This document shows positions 12,291 to 23,200 of a DNA stretch of 64,000 nucleotides, one piece after another (within the stretch, counting starts at the first letter, position 1; each line of letters starts with the position of its first letter). Position numbers and translations under genes: made by a program. This stretch comes from Trissonchulus latispiculum (Eukaryota; Nematoda; Enoplea; Enoplida; Ironidae): positions 1-64,000 of the forward strand of contig JASAND010018114.1 in assembly GCA_030248195.1 (NCBI GenBank). Direction: 5' to 3'. The notes under the pieces were generated by a model that was given only the letters and a program-made list of their open reading frames with translations, ran no database searches and was not told the origin of the DNA.

Positions 12291-13475
12291 TCGGCCAAAA
12301 TCCTCAAATCTAATTGATTTTTCTTGATTATTCTTCAACTTGATTGATTTTACTGAAGGGATAAGGGACACCTATGCTTCTATTCTTCAAGTCTGGCAGT
12401 AGAATGTAAACAGTTGCCTCGTTTTCTTCAACAACAGGGCGTTTCTGAATGCAATAAAAGGTTTGCGCTGTTGACAGATCTGTTTGGCAGATTATTAACT
12501 CTTACGAAACACATTTCGTGACAAGCATCAAACTTTGTCGTTTTCTACAGTTCAATTGGTAACATTTCCGCAACGGCAACAATTACTGCAACTGTAAAAT
12601 AAGATGTATCAACTGCAATACAAAAGCGGCAAAAGTAAAACCGCCTGAGCTTCATTTTCCTCACAGCAGGAGCGAAACTAGGTATATCCCCTTTCAGGGG
12701 TAGCTTGTTTATCGTTTCTTCATCTTCTCCTTAATTTCAATTATCGATCATTTCGCTAGCTAGCTCAAACAGAAGTCAAACCCACTTACAAAAATGATAA
12801 ATGTGAACGGATTTTCCTACAGCCCATTTGGCTGTCAGTAGAACAGTTTCTTTCGTCAACCTACAAAAGTATCGCCATGCCTTCAGGATTAAGCAATTAG
12901 CTAATGCCTAGACGATAGCTGAAAATTTAGCTTCGATGAAGCTCACATAAGACTATATGAGGTATCTTGACATGAGAAATTATGCTAATAATGCTTAATT
13001 AGTGTTAAGTAGAGCAGTGAGTACCTAAGAATCTCTAGAACTGCCTCATAGAAAGCTATGGAGCAACAGTTTAATCTGTCCAGTATTGCCCTGCAACGAC
13101 CAGACACAGTGCTTTTCTGGACATTATTACCGCGGACTATACTCATTTGCTTCTGTGGATTCGCAGCAAATTCTGCCATTGTGACGCTGGACTATTTTTG
13201 GCCAAATTTACACTACAAAAATTTAATCATCCTTACGATATCATTTCTGGACCACCTTATTTGTCTGCTAATATTGCTCTGGACAGTTAGTTCATTTATG
13301 GAGTAGAGTGTGCGTGAAGTTTAACTATCAGACTCAATAACGCTGTATAATGTAAAGTAAAATGTGTTGTCTATCGTAAGCTAAATCGAGAATAAGGTCA
13401 AGAAGTTACTTCAGTGGTGTGCGATGCAAACAAAAACAGATCTCAACCCTAATAAACTGAAACAATGTTTTCAAT
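12291..13475. other. No supported gene
   Basis: AT-rich sequence. A short open frame at 13058-13306 ends in a hydrophobic stretch but lacks a homologue I recognise. No repeats of note. Confidence 0.5.
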
Positions 13476-14303
13476 AACACAAATTTAGTAACAGTGTCCT
13501 GAAGTTCAAATAAGCAAGTCAAAGGAATAATTTCCGACGAGTTGACAACCAAATACACATTTTAAATTTGACAAACACTAACGAAAATTTACCACACTCC
13601 ATCCTTAAAACGGACTGCCGAAATCCATGATACTAGATCAATATAAAAGACTGCTACTATCTCCCGGAGCAAGTCTCAACAACACTAAATTTAGTAACAG
13701 TGTCCTGAAGTTCAAATAAGCAAGTCAAAGGAATAATTTCCGACGAGTTGACAACCAAATACACATTTTAAATTTGACAAACACTAACGAAAATTTACCA
13801 CACTCCATCCTTAAAACGGACTGCCGAAATCCATGATACTAGATCAATATAAAAGACTGCTACTATCTCCCGGAGCAAGTCTCAACAACACTAAATTTAG
13901 TAACAGTGTCCTGAAGTTCAAATAAGCAAGTCAAAGGAATAATTTCCGACGAGTTGACAACCAAATACACATTTTAAATTTGACAAACACTAACGAAAAT
14001 TTACCACACTCCATCCTTAAAACGGACTGCCGAAATCCATGATACTAGATCAATATAAAAGACTGCTACTATCTCCCGGAGCAAGTCTCAACAACACTAA
14101 ATTTAGTAACAGTGTCCTGAAGTTCAAATAAGCAAGTCAAAGGAATAATTTCCGACGAGTTGACAACCAAATACACATTTTAAATTTGACAAACACTAAC
14201 GAAAATTTACCACACTCCATCCTTAAAACGGACTGCCGAAATCCATGATACTAGATCAATATAAAAGACTGCTACTATCTCCCGGAGCAAGTCTCAACAA
14301 CAC
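13476..14303. repeat. 206-bp tandem repeat, four near-identical copies
   Basis: The start of the unit (aacactaaatttagtaacag) occurs at about 13476, 13681, 13887 and 14093. Copies 2-4 look identical over their length; the first differs by small changes at its beginning. High identity implies recent amplification or homogenisation. It stops about 520 bp before element B; 14304-14817 holds nothing recognised. Confidence 0.95.
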
Positions 14304-14817
14304 TGTATCACCCAGCCGTCATCTAACTTTCTAATGAACTTAGACAACACTGGGAAATACTGAGTGTTTGCCAAACATAGTTGATTTCGCTCAAGGTAAT
14401 ATCTTGTGACTAAGTGCTATCTTCACAAGCGGACACGTCGCGGCTGCCGCGGATACCCCTACGTTATAGTCTTGCTGTGCGCCAGTGAAAAATTAACATT
14501 AGGCACCGAAAGACTTTTGGCCACAGTGGCATTTAAACTGTTCACACACAGACTGTGAAAGCCACAAGTGCCATAATCTCAGCTGGAGCTTGCCTCCAGG
14601 TCTTGACTATCGTGGTATAGCGATGATGAGCAAATCAGAGTTTTTTGGTTGGTTTCTGGCACTGTGTATAGGTTTGATTTCAGGTTGTTCGGATTGTTTT
14701 TGTTACTGCTATCGAATTGATGATTTAATCAGTAAAATTAGACTACGTTACTTTTTCCGAATATTGTCCTGTTTGGTAAAGGTCGACATTTTTCGGACTT
14801 CGCATACCACGATAGTA

Positions 14818-14823
14818 ACCAGT
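14818..14823. other. Left target-site duplication of element B (ACCAGT)
   Basis: The six bases before the left terminal repeat are accagt; the six after the right terminal repeat (35056-35061) are atcagt. A 6-bp duplication is the known hallmark of Polinton insertion, and the single mismatch fits an old insertion. Confidence 0.8.
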
Positions 14824-16856
14824 AGTAGTGGGTTATTGAGATTTCTAGGACCACTCGCCACCGCCACCCTCCGTCACCCCTGGCTTATTTGTTTACATTA
14901 TTTGGGAAGTTGGTTTTGCATGCTGGCTTCGATTATTCGTGTGTTTTGACGTCCAGTTTTGCATCCAATTTTACACGTCCAGTTTTGCAGCTGCAGGTTA
15001 TGCTTCAGTGTTTGAAGGCTGCTATTGCTAGCAGTGTTGCAATATTAATTCCGATTGGTTGTTTGAGCAAAGCAAATTTGTAGCCTAGTTTGAAGACTAA
15101 AAATGCATATTAGCCACATGTAAATGATACACTTTTCTTTCTCTTCTAACGTAAAGCAAGCTAGACACATTGGTTTTCCCAACTGAATTTTCAAGCACAG
15201 CCATTATCACGTGTCGTCCATTTGATTGGCTGGTAGAGCAATACTAATTCAAAGCCTAGTCTGAATGCAAAATTTGCAATGTTTACATGCAGTTAATGGA
15301 AGGAATTTTCAAGCAGTGCCATTATCACGTGTTATCCATTTGGTTGGCTGACAGAGCTCTACTAATTCAAAGCCTAGTCTGCATGCTAAATTTGCATTTT
15401 TTATATACGAAATAGAGGCCTGCATTACGGCCCGCGGCCCGGCCTGGCCCGGCCCGGCCCGTGCGCCGGGCCGCGCGGGCCGACGACCAAAGTTCACGGG
15501 CCGGGCCGCGGGCCGAAACTCACGGGCCGGGCCGGGCCGCGGGCCGACAGTCCGGCCCGCCATCAGTTTTTGAAAGATTTAACTATAAAATAGTAATTCA
15601 TATTTTAGCTTAAAATGTTTTGTGTTTCCGTAATATGTTTCGTTCGAACTAACACTGATTTCCCGCAGTAACGTTAGCATTTTATTTTCATGAATAATTC
15701 ATGTATTTATCGTCACATCATTAATGTTAAATCCTCAATTCGCCTAAGTAATTTTAGCGTTTACAACATTAGAATATGAAACTTTTGGAATAGGGCAATA
15801 TATATGGCATTAGTAACAGTGTAAGTATTTTATTTTGGTTTTGATGTATTCGCTGTCTTTTTCAAGAAAACGATGCCTTTTACTTAGAAAAACGCAGTTT
15901 TAAAAAAATCAAAGTTTAGAGTTTATGGAGCAAAGATTTACTACTTCTTTAGAAATGAAAGTTTACTCCTTCTGCACAATTGCATCTTTTTAAAGTCCTC
16001 TACTTCTAATTAGTTTATTTCTCAACTAATTCGTATAAAAATGCGCACTTCACAAAATTTCATCTGGTTTAATAAAAGTACAATATTTAAATGTTGCCAC
16101 TGTAACCTTTTAGGGAATTTTCAGTTTTTTGTTTTTCTAGCGTTCCAGCTTATATACAAAGTGTCAACATGAGGCAGTATCTTTTTGCGGTCCTTTTTGC
16201 TTTCATTTGTAGAACGACAAAAATTATTTTGTCCTTAAAACTGCGTTTAAAAACCATTAAAACTCGAAAAATCAGTTTTTAGAAAGCACACTTTTCCTAG
16301 AAAAAGCACTGAAAATCAGTGATTCTGTTTTTAATAACCAAGCTAAGAAAATTATTTACGTAATTTTGCATTTTGGGACAAATGAAAAAATTTCGTGGCC
16401 CGGGCGGGCCGAAAATTTTGACGGGCCGGGCCGGGCCGGGCCGAAGTATCTGACGGGCCGGGCCGGGCCGGGCCGAAGCAGTTGACGGGCCGGGCCGGGC
16501 GGGCCGAGAAAGATTTTTCACGGGCCGGGCCGGGCCGGGCCGCAAAAATTCGGCCCGTGCAGGCCTCTAATACGAAAAGGATAGACTTTGTGTGAAGCAA
16601 GCTGAGAAAAATTTCAACACTGGAATGCCTTTTAAGACCAATGCATTTTATTGGCTAGTGCAGCTACACAAATTCTAAGCTTCGTCTCAAGTAAGAATTT
16701 TACATTGTAGACATAGGCAATCTTAGCATTCACAACAAACTTCTTCTTTGAGAGTTTTCTTTCGCGAAAGTATGCAGTCTCTGCAACAACACTGCCTGTC
16801 TAGGGGAGCACGTGCAGGGCTGATTCTGATTGGTTGAATTGAAAGTGTAGTTTAAA
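14824..16856. repeat. Element B left terminal inverted repeat (interrupted by a 1.16-kb insertion)
   Basis: Bases 14824-15080 match the reverse complement of about 34790-35055, and 15190-15412 plus 16578-16856 match 33065-33440. Without the hAT-like insertion the left repeat is roughly 0.87 kb. The inner edge is near gtgcagggctgatt, after which the arms diverge. The terminal six bases AGTAGT are shared with element A. Confidence 0.85.
15413..16569. mobile_element. Non-autonomous hAT-like element with G+C-rich arrays
   Basis: Begins tagaggcctgca and ends tgcaggcctcta, flanked by 8-bp direct repeats atacgaaa (15405-15412 and 16570-16577). An 8-bp duplication and TAG-type ends point to the hAT superfamily. 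Both ends hold arrays of ggcccggcc-type repeats interrupted by near-identical spacers such as ccgaagtatctgacgg; the middle is AT-rich and non-coding. The uninserted site is preserved in element B's right repeat near 33332-33345 (reverse complement of atacgaaaagg). Long open frames over the GC arrays are artefacts of the repeats. Confidence 0.9.
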
Positions 16857-17147
16857 GACTTCATAGTTTTAACATTCAAAGTACACAAAATTTTATCATT
16901 TTACACAATGATTCTCTGCTTAATTTTCTACCATCTACAGCTCGTAATTAACAATTTATACACACTTTAAAGGTATTTAATGGGAAGTTCTTACTTTCAA
17001 CGAAACATTTAGTCAATAATTCAAAGTTTTTCATTAATTAACAAATGCAGGCTAATTTTTAGCGAAATCTTAGAAAACAGAAAATAAACTTTTCAAGTAA
17101 TTCTGCATAAACTTTTCAAGTAATTCTGCATTTGTTAATTAAATCAA

Positions 17148-18086
17148 TCAGTGCAAAAATAACCCCGTGCGAGGGCTGTATTCACCCACGAATACAATAT
17201 CCTCTGCAGCTTCGTCCATTTGATGCCCAGCATCGGAAGTCTCATTGTCGCCGATAATGTCTATGATTTCCTCATCGGTTTCGACATTTGAGGGATCCAT
17301 TTCTTCCTCCATCGCTGGGGTTGGAGGGTGAGGGAGCAGCCATTGTGGTGACGGAGGGGGTGATATGGAGTGGTCCTCTTCTAAGACCTCCACCTCCTCT
17401 TCTTCGTCATCGTCCGAATCCCACGCATTGGGATCGTATTCAGCAAACGGATCCAAAATGGCTGGGGTAGGGGGTCGTGGAGGGAGCCATTCAGGCGTTG
17501 GGAGTAAGGGAATGTATTCAACGTCGTTTGAAGAATCCTAAAAATAATATAAATTATTACAAAAGCATGGTTATCATTATTTTATCCAAAATTGAGGTCT
17601 GTTAGGTGCATTCCCGAATTTTGCTCAAAGTTTTATTTCCTGACAATTTTAGAAACGATACGTACCGTTGTTACATACAATTATAAATAATTGTTATAAT
17701 CTGTACTCAATTTGTAAGTAATTTATGATATGAATCGGCTATGGTTATAAAATGTGCTCTATCCAGCTTTATAATTTTTCACTAAATATTGCTAAATAGG
17801 ACTGCTTATTTATTTAGTTTACCTACAACGTACACGACTTTCTTCTTTCTTTCATATTAAATAGTAGACTACTTACAGTTAGCTGAAAATCCTCTCCATT
17901 ATTGGAATAAGTAGTGAAAGGCTTTCGGCAGGCTGGGCATTTCGGCGTTTTATATTCCGCCAATTTAATGGTGCAGCGGAGGCACACGGACGGTCGAGAA
18001 CCGCAATATTTCGGATCGCAGCCTCCAAAAATGCAATCAGGAACTCTGTCCATGCACACAAGACATTCAGTAACAGGTAAAGGCAT
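17148..18086 (-). CDS. Spliced RING-finger protein with acidic, Pro-rich tail
   Basis: Two exons joined in phase 0: exon 1 18086-17877, intron 17876-17538 (gtaagt donor, ttttag acceptor), exon 2 17537-17148; about 199 residues. Residues 7-55 form a RING-like zinc domain: CLVC, then C and CDPKYC, then VCLRC, then CPACRKPF. RING domains usually recruit E2 enzymes as ubiquitin ligases, so a role in ubiquitylation is inferred. Exon 2 encodes Pro-rich stretches (PTPEWLPPRPPTPA) and a very acidic run (DSDDDEEEEVEVLEEDH), with no other domain seen. The gene lies inside element B, on the strand opposite to the replication and capsid genes, beside another spliced gene. Both exons are open and in register, which argues for a real transcript. 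The substrate is unknown. Confidence 0.7.
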
Positions 18087-18931
18087 TTTTTCTAAAAAAT
18101 AAAGCATAAAGCAATTATAGTGTATTGGTAAATCATAGACACATTGGGATGGAAAGGTAGCTAGGAATAACCCTACAACCGACGGGAGACAAAGGGACAA
18201 GGGAAAATTGTTCCAGAAATTACTTAAACATAGGTTGAAATTTTAAAAACTTTCTAGCAGTGTTTTAGTACAACGTTTCCAATTTTATAGTAATTGTACA
18301 CCCCTGTTTCTAAGAATAAAAACTCTGTCAGTTTTATGCTGCAAGAAGATTTCATGGTTTTTGAAAGTTTGCTGCAACTACCCTCTCCCATTCTAGGACT
18401 TAAGTTAATGCTCACTTAATAAGACAATGAAACCGATATTTCAAATTTTGTTGCAAACAAAATCCTACATTAGTCAGCACCTACAATCCTTCTAAACTCA
18501 CCAATCACTAACTCAGTTGTGCAAAAGTTGTGCAAGAAGTAAACCTGGTACATGTCAGTCACAGCTAAGTAAGACAAGTATTCAAACAATCAAAACAATG
18601 TTTACTTACCAAATATTTGTGTAAATGTCAACAAATTTGAATTTAACTTTCAAAAATCTTTTATTAACACGAAATTAACAATCATATATAATTACCTACA
18701 ATTTTTAGGTTTTAAGCGTACGTAGATTTAGTACTTAACTAAGTTCGAAGTATATTTTGCGGGCGTCTCAATTAGCAGGGTGGCAGCAGAGAGCCTCAGG
18801 ACTAGCGACGGTGACTCCAATCCCTGGCGCCTCCTATTTTCGATATTTAATTGTTTCATTTTTTTCATTTTTTTCATTTTTATTACAACAACTTACATAA
18901 AGAACAATTACAATTTATGTACAACGTATAT

Positions 18932-19302
18932 TTAAAACGTTTCTTCAAGATCTTCGTTAGGATAAGCCGTGACCAGAAAATTGTGCGATTTGTTGAGCAC
19001 TACCTAAAAATATATTACTGAATTAAATGCAAATAAGAAAATAACATAACTATATCGCTAGCTTTTACTTCCAGAAATGAATGTTCTTTAAATCAAATAT
19101 TCCTTAATTACGTATGCACCTTAATTGTTTTTGTGGGCACTTCATTGCAAGTGACTCCAATGTTGTAGTCAAACTGAAACCATAGGAGCACAATATTTTC
19201 GTTTGAATGGTGAGGCAATTCACACAGCAATTTATCCACTGCAGGAATTCTTCTTTTTATTTCCAAAAAATTTTCCAACTTTTTCGCTGGAATATTTTCC
19301 AT
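18932..19302 (-). CDS. Spliced small protein, 84 residues, function unknown
   Basis: Exon 1 19302-19120 begins ATG and ends at a gtgcat donor; exon 2 19003-18932 follows a tttttag acceptor and ends TAA; the junction is phase 0. The N-terminal half is basic and Leu-rich (KKLENFLEIKRRIP). The C-terminal half includes FDYNIGVTCNEVPTKTIK and, after the junction, VVLNKSHNFLVTAYP. The ending (T-x-x-x-x-V-V-L...VTAYP) faintly resembles the last strands of BECR-fold nuclease domains, but no catalytic set is evident, so this is only a hint. It lies between the RING gene and the start of the polymerase gene in element B. An AATAAA-type signal lies about 50 bp downstream. Confidence 0.5.
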
Positions 19303-19639
19303 GTTTCATAAATACATGCGGCGATACGTATATCATAATTGCTGCTTTGTTAGATTTGATTTCAACTTTCGCAACTTGCCGCTAAATGAAAGTTTTTTAA
19401 ACTGGTCACTAGTGCTAGCTGATACTGGTCTTTCGTGGTATCAATTACATTAATCATTACACCACAGCAAGTCTAGTTGGTACAACGTGGTTTTGCCTGC
19501 AAATGAAATGAGTCATTTGAGGTTTTTAATAGATGATAAAAATTTCGCAACTTTTTGTTGATACAATTGTCTTACCATAGGAATGTAGAATGCAAGTGAT
19601 GCCTAAATGATTCCAGCAAAATCAAAACTTGTGAAATAT

Positions 19640-20165
19640 ACCTTGATGCAACCCACCAAATGTGACAAACAAATGTAGCAATATAGCACAATAATAAGTG
19701 AGTATGATGCAATCCGCCAAGATAACTTACTGCACTAAGTCTAAGAACAGAACTCGGAAGTGGCTCCTATTATCCCAACTGCCCTTCTAAGGGCAACCAT
19801 TTCAAATAGAACTTGTTTGCTTATCGAAACCTAGTTGTTTAAGAACAGAACTCGGGAGTGGCTCCTATTATCCCAACTGCCCTTCTAAGGGCAACCATTT
19901 CAAATAGAACTTGTTTGCTTACCGAAATTGCTGATTGTGACTCAGTCTAAGAAAAGAACTCGGGCTCAAGTTGCTCCTAGTACCTCCCAATAGACATAGT
20001 CCAGCCAGGCGAATCCACCAAATGTGGCAAACAAATGTAGCAATGTAGCACAATAATATGTGAGTATGATGCAATCCGTCAAATGTAACAGACAACAGTA
20101 ACACAATTGTGAATCAAATGGAGCAATCTAGCACAATAATGTGTAAATATGGTGCAATTCGGCAA
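19640..20165. repeat. Short direct repeats upstream of the element B polymerase
   Basis: Two motifs alternate: cccaactgcccttctaaggg inside near-identical blocks at about 19740-19838 and 19839-19920, and a block with gtagcaatatagcacaataa near 19675, 20035 and 20115. The first motif also occurs inverted at 33565-33596, in the right terminal region of the same element. The function is unknown. Confidence 0.7.
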
Positions 20166-20223
20166 ATATATAAGACAAGATGCTAGAGGAAAAGTTTAGT
20201 TCACTGAATTGAGTTCGAAGCAT

Positions 20224-23200
20224 ATGGATCCGTTCCAGTGTCCGCATTGCAAACTAGCATTGTCGCGACGCGACACCCTAATCAGACACATAAAGTGGAA
20301 ACATTCAATCGGAAGAGAAGAAGTATGGACTTGTCTGGAATGAACTTGTCTGGCATGGTGTGAAATGCTTGCAAACTAACCTTATGAGATCGGCATCGAA
20401 AACGCCGACCACACGGAGGCGTCTGCTGTACAAAATCCAGTAGCATGTCCAACAGTGTGGAAATTGAAGGGCCAGCGGCGACAGGCGAACTTGGGATAGC
20501 CAGGGAAAGCTCCACCCATCGCGGAAGTCGTTGGTTGAAAAGTTTGCAAGGATTTCACAGCATTACGTTGCCAAGTGCAGCCATGCCTTGAGTGCCTTTT
20601 GCAGTTCTAAGAAAACTGCATAAGGGATTGGCTCCCTTGCTGCAGCAGCGCCTTTGTGCGTTTTGCACGCTGCAGCATTTGACCTAGTGGCAGGAGTCGG
20701 CAATCTTCATAGCAGAGGTAGTAGGTGGGAGACCCCTCGCGGCTGTGCTCATAAAATTCTAGATTTAACGCTGAGGAGCACAACTAGCGTTATACCCCGA
20801 ACCTAAAGCTATGTCGGAATAGGGTGCTGTCACTTAGGTAATTTCTTTGTAGAACTTCTTACTTTTCAGTGCTTATCCCAATTGACTTTATGAGTGCAAC
20901 CTTCAATGATCTGCAATTTAACCTGATTTAATCTGATTTTAATGCATTTATCCCAACTGATTTTAAAAAAAATTGTGATACATTTGTGTAAATCTGTGCT
21001 AATTTCTAGCGCTAGCTGACAACTTCTTTAACACAGTTACAGTTTGTTCACACTAAAGTGTGGAAATCTATTCTATTTTTGCATCTAAAGTATTTTTTCA
21101 GGTAACTGAAGCAACCAATTGCGCAAATGCTCAATCAGTATCAGTAGACTCAATTATCAGTATAGTTTTGCCAAAATCTTACACAGTATGTGCTTAAATT
21201 AATGATTTGAATAAGTGAACCCTGATTTATTATAGTTGCAAAATTTGTCATAATGTAACAATACATAACAAATTTCACTTACAAAAAGTATTTTCAGTGC
21301 CAGAATTGCGACAGATCATTCACAGAGAAGAAAGCCCTGAATCGACATATTCGAGAAATCCATGAAAGGAAAAATAATTTTGCTTGCTCTGTTTGCTCAA
21401 AATCCTTCTCCAGAACTAACGATTTAAGCAAACATAAAGAAATGCATAACAGGAAAAGGACATTACCAGAGAAATCAATGCCTCCTCTTGTGATTCCCAG
21501 AAAAAGTCCTAGAAAAACGACGACATTTACTCAGACCGCATTAAATAATTTATTGCGAACACTAAAGCTACTACCCACAAATGAACAGGATCCCGTTTCT
21601 TTTCTGAATTCTCAGGCAACAGCAATCAAAGATGCTATTGAAAATATTTTGGAAAACGAATATGGAGTCAAACTCTGGCTGAGCCTCAAAATAATCTTCG
21701 AAAGGGATGTTAACCCGACAGAAACAATGGATGCTCACTTCAACTGTAAGAACAGGATCATACTCCGAGGAAATAATATTGGCAAAGAAATTACAGAAGC
21801 ATTCGCTGAAGTTCACAACAACATTGAAAACTTCCTCCGCCAAAGTTCTGGTTGGATTATTCGAGAGCTTTGTCATTTAGACGTTCACTTTGCTCGATAC
21901 CGTCCTCTCAGAGGATCCTCTTACATTGCTCTACCCTCAAACATAGCGACAAAAAAGCTGTCATTAATGTTCAGAATGGAGACAACCAGTGCTTTAAGTG
22001 GTGCCTATTAGCTGCTCTCCATCCTGTCGCCATCCATGCCGAAAGAATTTAGAATTACACAGCTTACTCAAACGAGTTAAATTTCGCAGGTATTCAATTT
22101 CCAGTAGCCGTTTCAGCTATTCCCAAGGTGGAAGAACAAAACAACCTCCGGATTAACGTTTACAGTCTCAAAAATAACAGTATAATTCCTTTGTACATAT
22201 CCAAACGAGAAGACAACACTTGCATTGATCTGTTACTTATGTCAAAGGGAAGCAACTACCACTACTGCTGGATAAAAAATCTCGATAGACTTCTCTCAGA
22301 TCAGCGTCATGGAAACCGTAAAAAACATTTTTGTCCTCGTTGCCTGATCCCCTGTAACTCGGCTGATAACAAAATTCGACATCTTCAATTGTGTAAAAAT
22401 CACGAAGCTACGAGAGTGGAAATGCCTAGCGACAAATGGTTGACCTTCCGCAATCTTCACAAGATGCAAAGACTACCTTACATAGTAGGTTGCAATTTTA
22501 CTATATACAGCCTGTCTTGAAAAAAATTCATTCAAAAAGTCTTCATTGTGTAACTAATTCAAACAAAAAAATTTATTCAACCGTTCATAATATTATCGGT
22601 TTTTAGATCTACGCCGACTTCGAATGCCTAACGGAGAAATTGCTTGGTTGTCGTGCAAGTAATGATGTTTCCTCAACTCAGAGATATCAAAAACACACTC
22701 CTTGCGGGTTTGGTCTTGTGGGGATAAAAGACTGTTGTGGTTCTCACCCAGAAATTGAAGAAAGTGTCATCTACCGTGGACAAAATGCAGTACAAAAATT
22801 CTTAGAAACTATCATTGAAGTAAGCCCCAAGAATTGCTTCAAATTCTACGAGTGTAGTGCGGAAATTGTTAAGATGAGCTTGTACACGATAAAATGAAAT
22901 TTTTTCAATGTTTAGAAAATCGTTAATATTTCAGAAAAATAACAACTACCAAAGTTCTCTACGTGAAGAAGAGCCGCTTCAATTGCTTGCTTCAAACCAT
23001 TTGCCAGTGAGCGTTCAGTGCGGGATCACTGTCATATTTGTGGTCAATACAGAGGAGCAGCACATAATCAATGCAACTTGGGTTTCCGACTCTCACGCGA
23101 TATTGTTGTCGCGATACATAATTTGAGAAGATATGATACCTTATTATGGAAGTAAGTGCACATGCTTTCACTTCAGGGCCAGAAAGATTTGCAAAATCTG

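Noticed and set aside
13476..14303. CRISPR-like array
   Set aside because: Copies are contiguous 206-bp units without spacers, in a eukaryotic context.
15309..16600. Open frames rich in Arg-Pro-Gly-Ala over the GC-rich arrays
   Set aside because: They come from ggcccggcc repeats inside a hAT-like element and exist in several frames.
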